64,000 nt of DNA from Ruminococcus sp. JC304 (GTDB lineage: Bacteria > Bacillota > Clostridia > Lachnospirales > Lachnospiraceae). The notes under the pieces were generated by a model. That model saw only the letters and a program-made list of their open reading frames with translations, was not told the DNA's origin and searched no databases. Shown in pieces: positions 9,258 through 17,728 of this stretch. The stretch covers positions 3,250,167 through 3,314,166 of the forward strand of contig HE978651.1 in the NCBI GenBank assembly GCA_000285855.2, in the 5' to 3' direction. The position numbers were made by a program, and so were the translations under genes. Position 1 is the stretch's first letter, and every line of letters begins with the position of its first letter.

Positions 9258-10796
9258 ATGAATTCCATCACAGACAGCACTTATACCACCCAGGAGAAAT
9301 TACAGATTCTGGCTGATGCAGCGAAATATGATGTCGCATGTACTTCCAGCGGTTCCAGCCGCCGGGGTAAGAAAGGAGAGCTCGGCAATGCGGAGGCATG
9401 CGGTATCTGTCACAGTTTTGCTGCAGACGGAAGGTGTATTTCTCTGCTGAAGATCCTGATGACCAACCACTGTGCCTACGATTGCAAATACTGCATCAAC
9501 CGTTCCAGCAATGATGTACCCAGAGCAACCTTTACCCCTGAAGAGATCTGTCAGTTAACCATTGAATTTTATAAAAGAAACTATATTGAAGGACTGTTTC
9601 TCAGCTCCGGAGTCCTGAAAAATCCTACCTATACTATGGAAAAGATGTGCGAAACACTGCTGCTTCTCCGCACCAAATACCATTTTAACGGATACATTCA
9701 TGTGAAAACTATTCCCGGAGCCTCTGACGAGCTTCTGGCTGCAGCCGGATATCTGGCTGATCGTATCAGTGTAAATATGGAGCTTCCTACCCAGGAAAGC
9801 CTGCATCTGCTGGCACCGAATAAGACCATGCAGAACATCCTGAATCCTATGGGAAAAGTGCAGAACACAATTGCCTCCCACAGAATAGCTGTGGGCAAGT
9901 CTGCATATATGGATCGGAGCCGTGGAAATCAATTTTTAAATCAGGGAATTTTTTCAGATAACTCCAAGAAAATATTCAGAGAAAAGCTTGAAAACCAGAA
10001 CATGGATGCAAAGCTTAAAGGTTACAATGCTCCGACAAAGGATGACCGAAATGTATTTTCAGGCAGGGAAAACGAAATGTACAATCGCATTCTCACCTGG
10101 GAGAATGCCTGCCAGCTGGCACCCCTTGATATGTCTGATCTGAAACGGAGCTTTGCCCCTGCAGGCCAGAGCACCCAGATGATCATTGGCGCAACCGGGG
10201 AAAATGATTACACTCTGCTGCAGACTACTCAGGCATTATATCAGGGCTTTGATCTGAAACGTGTATTTTACTCTGCCTACATTCCACTGAATGAGGATAG
10301 AGTTCTTCCACAGATTGGCACACCGCCTCCTCTTCTGCGGGAGCATCGTCTGTATCAGGCAGACTGGCTGCTGCGCTTCTATGGATTTCAGGCAGGGGAA
10401 CTGTTATCGGAAGAGCAGCCAAACTTCAATGAATTGTTAGACCCCAAATGTGACTGGGCCCTGCGTCACCTGGATCAGTTTCCTGTGGATGTGGAGAGAG
10501 CCAGCTACCCGGTTTTACTTCGCGTTCCCGGCATCGGCCCAAAATCAGCCAGCCGTATCACCCACGCCAGACGATATGGAAGGCTGGATTTTGACAGCTT
10601 AAAGAAAATGGGCGTAGTGTTAAAACGGGCGCACTATTTTATTACCTGTGGGGGAAAACAGATGTATCATACTCCCATTGAACAGGAATACATCACAAGA
10701 CAATTAGTCACTGTAGATAAAAACGATCTGTGGAAGATCCGGCATTCCGGTGAATCCTATTCCCAGATGACCCTTGCAGATTTTGGAATAAAATAG
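9258..10796 (+). CDS. Putative DNA modification/repair radical SAM protein
   Basis: Matches the TIGR03916 family (radical SAM protein linked to uracil-DNA-glycosylase-like genes). The N-terminal block EKLQILADAAKYDVACTSSGSSRR leads to a Cys-containing segment (EACGICHSF) and the radical SAM cluster motif CAYDCKYC near residue 79. The C-terminal part has FAPAGQSTQMIIGATGE and a helix-hairpin-helix DNA-binding motif (VPGIGPKSASRI near residue 430). The protein has 512 residues from the ATG at 9258. My recollection of the family is about 420, and an apparent extra segment of about 80 polar residues sits at roughly residues 215-300. A TTG at 9228 would add 10 residues but lies on the -35 box. The partner gene DUF4130 follows 22 bp later. 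The chemical reaction is unknown. Confidence 0.85.
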   Translation: MNSITDSTYTTQEKLQILADAAKYDVACTSSGSSRRGKKGELGNAEACGICHSFAADGRCISLLKILMTNHCAYDCKYCINRSSNDVPRATFTPEEICQLTIEFYKRNYIEGLFLSSGVLKNPTYTMEKMCETLLLLRTKYHFNGYIHVKTIPGASDELLAAAGYLADRISVNMELPTQESLHLLAPNKTMQNILNPMGKVQNTIASHRIAVGKSAYMDRSRGNQFLNQGIFSDNSKKIFREKLENQNMDAKLKGYNAPTKDDRNVFSGRENEMYNRILTWENACQLAPLDMSDLKRSFAPAGQSTQMIIGATGENDYTLLQTTQALYQGFDLKRVFYSAYIPLNEDRVLPQIGTPPPLLREHRLYQADWLLRFYGFQAGELLSEEQPNFNELLDPKCDWALRHLDQFPVDVERASYPVLLRVPGIGPKSASRITHARRYGRLDFDSLKKMGVVLKRAHYFITCGGKQMYHTPIEQEYITRQLVTVDKNDLWKIRHSGESYSQMTLADFGIK

Positions 10797-10818
10797 GAAT
10801 AATAAGAAGAGAAAATTC

Positions 10819-11583
10819 ATGAAAATATTTACATGTCAGGACCGCCTTGAGGACATCATGACCTGCATCTATGATGCCTGGTCTGCTGCCTTGAAGGTGG
10901 GTCACAGTCAGATACAATTAAGAAAAGAACCTGTATTTCAACAGACAATGTTTGATGAGTATATCCACATAGACGGAAATTCTTCCAAAGCAGAAAAAGT
11001 GATCCGTTCTATCCGCAGAGATATTTCAGAGGAAGCTTATCTGGATATCTATTATGCTTCCCTGTCTGCAGATGAAGATGCTCTACAGACAATTTATAAT
11101 TTTCTGAGGGTAGGCTTCGCAGTGGGAAATACTGTAACCCGGCTATATACCAATCCTCATGTGGTAAAGCTTCTGGAAATCCGGCGCAGGGTATCCAATG
11201 AAGCACATCATTTCCGGGAATTTGCCCGTTTCCAGAGTCTGGATTCCAGAGTATATATCAGCCATCTGGAACCCAAAAATGATGTGATCATGCTGGTTGG
11301 CAGACATTTCGCAGACCGAATGCCCTCAGAACACTGGATGATCATTGACGATAACCGTAAAATTGCCTGTGTGCACCCAATGGACGGCGAAAACTATCTG
11401 CGTTATCTTACAGAGGAAGAGTTTAAGACTCTGCAACAGACTGAAGCATATGAGGATGAATTCACTGATATGTGGAAAACCTTTTTCCATGCTGTCAGCA
11501 TTAAGCAGAGAGAGAATTACGTCTGCCAGAGAAATCTGTTCCCTATCTGGAAGCGGAAACATGCTGTAGAATTTAAAAATTAG
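10819..11583 (+). CDS. DUF4130 (TIGR03915) probable DNA metabolism protein
   Basis: This 254-residue protein belongs to the family that always accompanies the TIGR03916 radical SAM protein. Recognisable segments include FTCQDRLEDIMTCIYDAW at the N terminus, DIYYASLSADEDALQTIYNF, and the conserved end block EHWMIIDDNRKIACVH followed by WKTFFHAVSIKQREN. In many bacteria this domain is fused to a uracil-DNA-glycosylase-like domain. Here the chain ends after DUF4130, and no such glycosylase is encoded in the window. A GAAGAG ribosome binding site precedes the ATG. With the upstream gene it probably forms a two-protein unit acting on damaged or modified DNA; the activity is not established for the family. 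Confidence 0.85.
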   Translation: MKIFTCQDRLEDIMTCIYDAWSAALKVGHSQIQLRKEPVFQQTMFDEYIHIDGNSSKAEKVIRSIRRDISEEAYLDIYYASLSADEDALQTIYNFLRVGFAVGNTVTRLYTNPHVVKLLEIRRRVSNEAHHFREFARFQSLDSRVYISHLEPKNDVIMLVGRHFADRMPSEHWMIIDDNRKIACVHPMDGENYLRYLTEEEFKTLQQTEAYEDEFTDMWKTFFHAVSIKQRENYVCQRNLFPIWKRKHAVEFKN

Positions 11584-11750
11584 CCGAATCAAGCAAGTCC
11601 CCACCCACTGCTTATTGCTTTTCGCAATTGAAGCAGTGAGTGGGGACTTGCTTGTATCAGGAGGAGTGTAAGCTCCTTCTGATAAACTGCAGAGCAGTTA
11701 TTCGGCTATGAGCAAGTAGCGAAGCGGATTGCGAATATCCGCTTGACTAG
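11581..11750 (-). repeat. Dispersed palindromic repeat, full-length copy
   Basis: This 170-bp element fills the whole gap between two convergent genes and even supplies the DUF4130 stop codon. It contains a long hairpin (11594-11650, 19-bp arms with one mismatch, starting CAAGTCCCCACC). Two small hairpins follow (11659-11678 and AACTGC-AGA-GCAGTT at 11685-11699). A terminal hairpin AAGCGGA/TCCGCTT lies at 11722-11744, and the element ends in GCTTGACTAG. Parts recur at 1261, 15982, 41181, 43190 and 63917. The long hairpin may terminate transcription from both sides, although no T-run follows it. Confidence 0.75.
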
Positions 11751-11757
11751 CAGAATC

Positions 11758-13275
11758 TTACTCCACTTCAAATTTTTCCAGGCTTTCCAGTCTGGTTTTA
11801 TATTCTGAATCATAAGACTCTGCGAAAGAAGCTTCTTTCTTCATTTTTTCCAGAGCTGCTGCTGCCTTTTTCACTGTCTGGATGGTGCCGGCACCTGCTA
11901 CACAGCCGCCGGGACAAGCCATTCCTTCCAGCAGATAACCGTCATATTTGCCGATCTTGGCCATCTGGAGCATCTTCTTACAATTCTGCAGACCCTCTGC
12001 ACTCATTACCTTCACTTCACGGTCCGGATCAATACGCTTCACTGCATGGACAACTGCCTCTGCCACACCTCCGCTGACTGCGAAGCCTCTTCCGTCAGCA
12101 CTTGCACAGAGCAGGGGCTCTCCTTCCGGAATATCCTTCCAGTCTACTCCCTTTGCCTCAAACATACCGGCCACTTCTTCAAATGTCAGTACAAAATCCA
12201 CATAGCTTCGGATGCTCTTGCGACTTGCCTCCAGCTTCTTGGCTGCACAGGGACCTACGAAAACGATCTTGCAATCAGGTTCCTTCTGCTTGATCAGTCT
12301 GGCAGTGAGAACCATAGGTGTCAGTGCCATAGAAATACACTTAGCCTGTTCCGGGAATAATTTCTTGGCCATCATGGACCAGGATGGACAGCAGGAAGTA
12401 GCCATGAAAGGAAGTTTCTCAGGAACCTCTTCCAGGAAGTCCTTCGCTTCCTCCACTGTACAAAGATCCGCACCGATAGCAACCTCTCTCACATCTGTAA
12501 ATCCAAGTGCCTGAAAAGCACCTCTGATCTTGGAATTCTCCATACCGGGAAACTGTCCTGCAATGGCAGGTGCCAGGATGGCATATACAGGTGTCTCACT
12601 TTTCAGTGCCATAATAGTCTGGAATATCTGTCCTTTATCAACAATAGCACTGAACGGACAGCTTACCAGACACTGTCCACAGGATACACATTTATCCTGG
12701 TCGATTTCTGCTCTTCCATATTCATCAGAGCCAATGGCCTTCATGCCACAGGCCTTTGAACAGGGACGTTCCTGTTTAATAATCGCATTATACGGACAGG
12801 CTTCCAGGCACTTTCCGCATTTGATACAGGCATCTTCATCAATACGGGATCTGCCATCTTCCATATGCACTGCTTTCTTTGGACAGACTTCCACACAGGG
12901 ATGCTCCAGGCAGCCCTGACAGCCCTCTGTAACCATTACCCTTTTCTCAGGACAGGAGTTACAGGCAAATTTGATCACATTAATAAGAGGCGGTTCATAA
13001 TATTTTTCCTCTATAATGCTGGCCTCCACACCTTTGGAAATCGGTGCATGCTCTGTGATCTTTCTCAGTGACATTCCCATTGCCACACGAAGTCTCTCTC
13101 CAACTACTGCTCTTTCCAGAAAAATACTGTCACGGTAGGAAGCAATCTCGCCGGGTACGATTTTGTAGGGAAGCTCCTCCAGTGTCTCCGGAGACTGGCC
13201 TTCATATGCCATCCTCGCAATTTCTGTAAAAATTTTGTGTCTGATTTCTGTTTTGGATGAATACAGTCCTCTCAT
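11758..13275 (-). CDS. Monomeric [FeFe] hydrogenase, group B type
   Basis: Catalyses reversible proton reduction to H2 with ferredoxin as the likely electron partner. The N-terminal half has a Cys-rich segment (CNSCPEKR, then CQGCLEHPCVEVCPKKA) and bacterial ferredoxin repeats (CIKCGKCLEACPYNA and CVSCGQCLVSCPFSA). The C-terminal half carries the three H-cluster motifs: TSCCPSW, FVGPCAAKKLEA and EGMACPGGCVAGAG. The motif set and the N-terminal layout fit the group B1/B3 enzymes of clostridia rather than the electron-bifurcating trimeric type. The ATG at 13275 has a perfect AAAGGAGG 6 bases upstream; an upstream in-frame ATG at 13293 would overlap that site. It is a single gene with its own leader. 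The maturases HydEFG are not in the window. Confidence 0.9.
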   Translation of the reverse strand: MRGLYSSKTEIRHKIFTEIARMAYEGQSPETLEELPYKIVPGEIASYRDSIFLERAVVGERLRVAMGMSLRKITEHAPISKGVEASIIEEKYYEPPLINVIKFACNSCPEKRVMVTEGCQGCLEHPCVEVCPKKAVHMEDGRSRIDEDACIKCGKCLEACPYNAIIKQERPCSKACGMKAIGSDEYGRAEIDQDKCVSCGQCLVSCPFSAIVDKGQIFQTIMALKSETPVYAILAPAIAGQFPGMENSKIRGAFQALGFTDVREVAIGADLCTVEEAKDFLEEVPEKLPFMATSCCPSWSMMAKKLFPEQAKCISMALTPMVLTARLIKQKEPDCKIVFVGPCAAKKLEASRKSIRSYVDFVLTFEEVAGMFEAKGVDWKDIPEGEPLLCASADGRGFAVSGGVAEAVVHAVKRIDPDREVKVMSAEGLQNCKKMLQMAKIGKYDGYLLEGMACPGGCVAGAGTIQTVKKAAAALEKMKKEASFAESYDSEYKTRLESLEKFEVE

Positions 13276-13458
13276 TCTTTCCTCCTTTAGCATTGCTGCA
13301 ATCAGCCACCCATTCTCCTCCGCTGAAATTCAGTTTTTTCACAGAGAAACGAAAATTCCGCTCTGTTCCGTTTCTTCCTTTGCAATCATATCACTAAAAA
13401 CACTTGAGCTCAATACAACACCACTATTTCATAAAATAATACAGTCAAAAAATACTTT

Positions 13459-14196
13459 TTAACCCCAGATTCCACTCCTCTGTTCTTCCAGATGATCCAG
13501 GATATAATTATAAATATCTACAGATACACTGTCCGGATAGTGGGTTCCATCTATAGTGGAAAATCCCTCAGATACCAGATGAGAGTATACATCTATGTAG
13601 GTAACTCCGCTCAGATTGGCCTGCATTGCTGCATTAAAACTTTCAATTTCCGCATTGCTGCAATAGGGATCATTCTGTACCGGCCCTACAGATACGAAAT
13701 AAGTCTGCGCTCCACGATCTCCCCATTCAGCAGCTTTGGCATTAATATAGCTGATGTAGTCATTAACATGATAAAGGTCATTAACTCCCATCAGGATAAT
13801 AACCGCAGTATTATCTTCGATCTGATCCTCTACCTGCGGTACTCCTGTGGAAACCATCCAGTCATACCCCATGGAAGAAAGGCAGGACCAGACACTGTCG
13901 TCATTTACTGCATCCCTCAACCCCTCTGTTCTGGAATCTCCGATAAAGACCAGCTTATCTGCGGAAACAGTATCCGGATGGTCTGGCTTACTTAGGGTTC
14001 CCTGATCTGTCGGATTCTGCTTCTCCGTATCAACTGATATTTTCGGTGTTGGAGCAGATGTCGGTGTGGCTGTCAGGTTTTTTGGCGCCGGCGGGCCGGC
14101 AACCTCTGCCCCATGAACATTCGAAAACATCCAGACAGTTGCAATACATGTGGCTAGTGCAATTTGCCCGGTTCTATATTTTTTCGTAAATACCAC
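13459..14196 (-). CDS. Secreted SGNH/GDSL-family hydrolase
   Basis: The 245-residue protein has an N-terminal export signal (KKYRTGQIALATCIATVWMF, then a probable cleavage site near HGAEVAG). A Pro/Thr-rich linker follows at residues 35-75. The SGNH fold has block I as FIGDSRTEGL (catalytic Ser in GDS, near residue 87), block III as ILMGVNDL, and the Asp-His pair as DGTHYPDS near residue 220. Such proteins act as esterases or deacetylases on cell-wall or exopolysaccharide substituents. The start is uncertain: the GTG at 14196 is almost touching an AGAAGGGAG ribosome binding site, and no better start gives a full signal peptide. It is monocistronic, 165 bp from the hydrogenase gene. Substrate unknown. 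Confidence 0.8.
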   Translation of the reverse strand: MVFTKKYRTGQIALATCIATVWMFSNVHGAEVAGPPAPKNLTATPTSAPTPKISVDTEKQNPTDQGTLSKPDHPDTVSADKLVFIGDSRTEGLRDAVNDDSVWSCLSSMGYDWMVSTGVPQVEDQIEDNTAVIILMGVNDLYHVNDYISYINAKAAEWGDRGAQTYFVSVGPVQNDPYCSNAEIESFNAAMQANLSGVTYIDVYSHLVSEGFSTIDGTHYPDSVSVDIYNYILDHLEEQRSGIWG

Positions 14197-14275
14197 TCCC
14201 TTCTGTTGTAATACTTACGTTACTTTTCACATTCTCTATTCTGCGACATACATCGCAAAATGAACAGTAACACCC

Positions 14276-14530
14276 CTACATTCCAGGCAGCATATCCGGC
14301 CATGAGAGAATTTCTCTAGAAATGGTCTCTTCGTAATCTCCCTCAATATCCTGGCTTCTGCCTGCTTCAAATACGTTTGTCTCCGCGCCCCAGACGCGGT
14401 CTTCATATTCCCATATGTGGAACCTCAGACCTCGAAACATAAAGTCGATACTTCCACATCCGTTTTCCTCTGTATATTCATATTGAATCTTTTTCGTTTT
14501 TAACGCTTCCTGCACTTTTTCCAAACGCAT
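14276..14530 (-). CDS. Small conserved hypothetical protein (84 aa)
   Basis: Starts at the ATG at 14530, which has a strong AGGAGGT 6 bases upstream; the frame extends further upstream but without another supported start. The sequence (MRLEKVQEALKTKKIQYEYT, then GCGSIDFMFRGLRFHIWEYED) resembles a small family common in Lachnospiraceae. These are often labelled kinase in databases, without evidence that I know of. No membrane segment, signal peptide or metal motif is seen. The conserved E-E-GCGSIDF-GLRFHIWE-ETN-AGRS-D-GDYE pattern suggests a compact folded domain. Function unknown. Confidence 0.65.
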   Translation of the reverse strand: MRLEKVQEALKTKKIQYEYTEENGCGSIDFMFRGLRFHIWEYEDRVWGAETNVFEAGRSQDIEGDYEETISREILSWPDMLPGM

Positions 14531-14807
14531 AAAATACCTCCTGATTATCTGTACAGTACCTTCTGTAATATAATACAGATAGCTTTCACTGCCAAAAATT
14601 GTTCTCATGTACACCCCATTACATTATCAGAATCAGAAAACATACATGTCTGCAACTATGATTTCCAAATAAAGGATCCACAAAATATGCTCTTAATCCT
14701 GATGCCATTATACAGAATGAATTATATCATACTCTGCCGCATCATATGTAATCTGAATGCCACTTCACAATTACCCCTTCTTCACTCTGATTGATGTTCG
14801 CTCATCT

Positions 14808-15743
14808 TCATTTCTGTCTTTTCTTCGTTGGAACTGCCAGAATAATGATCGTAGCAATTACAAACAGAGTTCCGATCAAATCCGGTGTAGTGAAGCTAAC
14901 TTTCATCCAGACTGCAGTTAATACCATAGAGGCCACCGGTTCCACACAGGAAAAAAGGCTGGCTTTTACAGAGCCTATCATCTTTACCCCTGTCAGATAC
15001 ATAGAAAATCCTGCCATAGTTCCAAAAAGAATAATAAAGGCAAGTGCCATAAATGTTTCTCTGTCAAAAATCACCTGATAATCCCATGGACGAAATACAG
15101 CCATAAGTACTACACCTCCAATCAGCATTCCCCATGCCAATACCAGCGGTGTATCAAACTGTGCCTGCAGTCTTGCAGGTTTTACTGTGTATATTACAAC
15201 GGAAACTGCTGAAATCAGCCCCATGATCAACGCTTTCTGAGACAATGCCAGGGATGTAGGATTCCCGTGGGTTGCGATCAGAAAGATGCCTGTCACTGCC
15301 AGGATCACTCCCAGAACCTCTTTTTTTTCGGGAAGCCGTTTCATCCGCAAACATACCCAGACAACGATCAGAGCAGGTCCCAGATACTGGATGACTGTGG
15401 CTGTTCCTGCATTTGACCATTCAATGGTCTGAAAATAACTGTACTGACACAGCATCATTCCTGCCAGTCCATAGACAATAATATCTGTACGGTTTCTCTT
15501 ACTTCTCCAGATGTCGAACGCTTTCCCCTTATCCCTGATAACATAATAAAACAACAGCAAAAGTCCGGCTGTCACCAAACGTATGGGGACCAGCCAGGAA
15601 GCCGTAACCTCTTTATTCTGGAATAAAAACTGACCGCATACGCCGGAAATCCCCCACAGGATTCCGCCTGTAATCGTCAGGATAGTTCCGAAAATCACCT
15701 CTTTCTTTTTATTAATAAGTTTACTTTCATCCTTCGTTTGCAT
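14808..15743 (-). CDS. EamA/DMT-superfamily transporter
   Basis: The 311-residue protein has about ten hydrophobic segments arranged as two EamA repeats (residues about 15-150 and 165-300). Repeat 1 starts with GTILTITGGILWGISGVCGQ and ends in VILAVTGIFLIATHG. Repeat 2 contains LFGTMAGFSMYLTG and FSCVEPVASMVLTAVW. Members export or import small metabolites such as amino acids and nucleotide precursors; the substrate cannot be told from sequence. It ends in the basic tail AVPTKKRQK. A GGAAAGA ribosome binding site lies about 10 bases before the ATG. It is a single gene between short intergenic regions. Confidence 0.85.
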   Translation of the reverse strand: MQTKDESKLINKKKEVIFGTILTITGGILWGISGVCGQFLFQNKEVTASWLVPIRLVTAGLLLLFYYVIRDKGKAFDIWRSKRNRTDIIVYGLAGMMLCQYSYFQTIEWSNAGTATVIQYLGPALIVVWVCLRMKRLPEKKEVLGVILAVTGIFLIATHGNPTSLALSQKALIMGLISAVSVVIYTVKPARLQAQFDTPLVLAWGMLIGGVVLMAVFRPWDYQVIFDRETFMALAFIILFGTMAGFSMYLTGVKMIGSVKASLFSCVEPVASMVLTAVWMKVSFTTPDLIGTLFVIATIIILAVPTKKRQK

Positions 15744-15930
15744 ATTTCTATTATCTTTCCTGTCCGTATTATAGAATTGCTATAAGCACAATAGAGATCC
15801 CGTCGCAGGATTTCATACTCCGATAAGTCAGAGCAAAATATATTATTTATGAAAATTACTGTAAACAGCATTACCGGCACACAGCATTTTCATATAACCG
15901 AAGTATAATCCGCTGCTGTAACACTTGTCA

Positions 15931-15965
15931 AGAAAACAAAATACCACAGAGTTCGTTCTCTGTGG
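15931..15965 (-). terminator. Rho-independent terminator of the sulfate assimilation operon
   Basis: CCACAGAG (15944-15951) pairs with CTCTGTGG (15958-15965) around a 6-base loop. Read on the minus strand, the stem is followed by TATTTTGTTTTC. It lies about 120 bp downstream of cysN. Confidence 0.7.
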
Positions 15966-15981
15966 CATTTTATAACATTAC

Positions 15982-16084
15982 CGTAAGTCTTTATCCACTG
16001 CTGACTGTTTTTTGCAGCTTCTGCAGAAAGACTTATTTAACCGAATCAGGCAACAAAGCAGATTGCGAATATCTACCTGACTAT
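15982..16084 (-). repeat. Dispersed palindromic repeat, diverged copy
   Basis: The hairpin arms GTAAGTCTTT and AAAGACTT are followed by TTTAACCGAATCAGGCAAC and then by GATTGCGAATATC. This is the same order as in the copy at 11581-11750 (hairpin, CCGAATCAAGCAAG, GATTGCGAATATCCGC). It abuts the cysN stop codon. Confidence 0.6.
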
Positions 16085-16086
16085 GT

Positions 16087-17727
16087 TTAGATATAATTTC
16101 CGTCCTGGGCATTCTGTACTGCAAATGCAGATTTCTTCTTCACGAAATCAATAGCATCCTTTACGGTGATTCCGTCAATCTGCCAGTTTGAATAGAAACC
16201 ATCCATATTTTTCAGTGTTCCATCCTTTGCAGTATTTTCATCAAGTACCAGAAGCACGATCAGTCCTGCTGCCTTAAGATGGCGGACAGTTTCTGCGTAA
16301 TCCTCGCCTGCTGCCGGATGATACAAATAGGTATGTCTTCCAAGTACAGCCAGTCCTTTTTCTACCTGTTCTGCAAAATCCAGGGTAATTCCCTCCTTAC
16401 CGATCGGGAATTCCACAACTACCGGCGTCTGACCTTTCAGTCCTGCACGAACCTGCTCGTCTACCTTTCCGATCTGGGATTTATCCTGGGAAACCAGTGT
16501 TTTTCTTACAACACCGCAGGCAGATGTCATATTTGTAACACGATCGATCAAGATCAGCTCGCCCAGAGTTCTGTGTTTGTCAAATTCATCTACTACGATC
16601 TTCTCTGAAAATTCCAGAGTACAGGAAGCAATTTCATTTTTCTTTAAAGTGTAGGCGTTTTTCTTTTCCCCTGTATTCACATCTACGGAATAGTTGATCT
16701 TTGTAACCAGACCAGGGATCATCTTGGTGCCGATTTTTACAAAGAAGTTTTTACCGTCTGTAAGGGCATTGTCATCCATCCAGAGGATGTCTGCTTCTAC
16801 AGAATCTGTGAGCGCTGCACCAGAACCAATGGTAAGCACGCATCCACGGGAAACGTCTACCTCTCTGTCAAGCTGGATGGTCACAGGCTGGCCCTGTACT
16901 GCTTCTTCTGCCTCTTTATCGCCAACCAGAATGCTCTTTACATGAGCCTCTTCTTTACTTGGAAGAGTTGTCACAAGATCCCCCACCTTGATGGTACCGT
17001 TCTCAATCTGTCCCTGGAATCCGCGGAACTCATGGTTGGGTCTGCAGACTCTCTGTACAGGCATATAGAATCCTTTTTCTGTGTCTTCTTTGATGTCTAC
17101 AGTTTCCAGACGTGTAAGGAGTGCTTCGCCTGCATACCATGGCATGTTGTCAGATTTTGTTGTAACATTGTCCCCCTCTGTAGCGGATACCGGAATGATC
17201 GTTACATTGGCAAGCTTCAGCTCTTCGATCAGACCTGCAATCTGGTTCTCGATCTCGCGGAAACGTTTTTCATCGTAACCAATCAGGTCCATTTTATTTA
17301 CTGCAAATACGAAGTAACGGATTCCCATCAGTGCACAGATTCTTGCATGACGTCTTGTCTGTACCAGCACTCCCTGGGATGCATCCACAAGAATAACTGC
17401 CAGATCTGCGAAAGATGCACCGACTGCCATGTTTCTGGTATATTCCTCATGACCTGGGGTGTCAGCTACGATAAAGCTGCGGTTGTCTGTTGTAAAATAG
17501 CGGTATGCAACGTCGATGGTAATACCCTGCTCACGTTCTGCCATCAGGCCATCCAGAAGAAGAGAATAGTCAATGGCACCGCCTCTGCTTCCTACTTTGG
17601 AATCCAGCTCCAGAGCTTTCTCCTGGTCTGCGTAGAGAAGCTTTGCATCATAAAGAATATGTCCGATCAGAGTGGATTTTCCATCATCCACACTTCCGCA
17701 TGTAATAAATTTCAATAATCCTTTCAT
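16087..17727 (-). CDS. cysN: Sulfate adenylyltransferase subunit 1 (GTPase) with a degenerate APS-kinase-like tail
   Basis: CysN couples GTP hydrolysis to CysD-catalysed formation of adenosine 5'-phosphosulfate (APS) from ATP and sulfate. GTPase motifs are intact: P-loop GSVDDGKST (residues 11-19), DTPGH (89-93) and NKMD (144-147). Elongation-factor-like beta-barrel domains follow. The protein has 546 residues, longer than a plain CysN (about 475) and shorter than a CysN-CysC fusion (about 630). Residues from about 433 to 546 resemble the APS kinase CysC (LGRHTYLY, then AAGLIVLLVL). However, the Walker A is replaced by FPIGKEGIT and the DGDNVR motif is gone, so kinase activity is not expected. 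cysD ends 1 base upstream, so the two are translationally linked. It is the last gene of the operon, followed by a terminator. Confidence 0.93.
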   Translation of the reverse strand: MKGLLKFITCGSVDDGKSTLIGHILYDAKLLYADQEKALELDSKVGSRGGAIDYSLLLDGLMAEREQGITIDVAYRYFTTDNRSFIVADTPGHEEYTRNMAVGASFADLAVILVDASQGVLVQTRRHARICALMGIRYFVFAVNKMDLIGYDEKRFREIENQIAGLIEELKLANVTIIPVSATEGDNVTTKSDNMPWYAGEALLTRLETVDIKEDTEKGFYMPVQRVCRPNHEFRGFQGQIENGTIKVGDLVTTLPSKEEAHVKSILVGDKEAEEAVQGQPVTIQLDREVDVSRGCVLTIGSGAALTDSVEADILWMDDNALTDGKNFFVKIGTKMIPGLVTKINYSVDVNTGEKKNAYTLKKNEIASCTLEFSEKIVVDEFDKHRTLGELILIDRVTNMTSACGVVRKTLVSQDKSQIGKVDEQVRAGLKGQTPVVVEFPIGKEGITLDFAEQVEKGLAVLGRHTYLYHPAAGEDYAETVRHLKAAGLIVLLVLDENTAKDGTLKNMDGFYSNWQIDGITVKDAIDFVKKKSAFAVQNAQDGNYI

Positions 17728-17728
17728 C

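Larger units (their letters stand above)
15744..16086. other. Intergenic stretch, 343 bp
   Basis: The stretch holds the leader of the EamA gene (15744 to about 15900), a minus-strand terminator for the sulfur operon (15931-15965) and a diverged copy of the palindromic repeat (15982-16084). No coding sequence with a ribosome binding site was found. Confidence 0.6.

Noticed and set aside
10819-11583. Uracil-DNA glycosylase annotation for the DUF4130 protein
   Set aside because: The chain ends after the DUF4130 domain; the glycosylase motifs that follow in fused homologues are absent.
16942-17718. A 258-codon open frame opposite cysN
   Set aside because: It lies entirely within a gene with clear GTPase motifs; the product is Cys/His-rich without any recognisable fold, typical of an antisense shadow.
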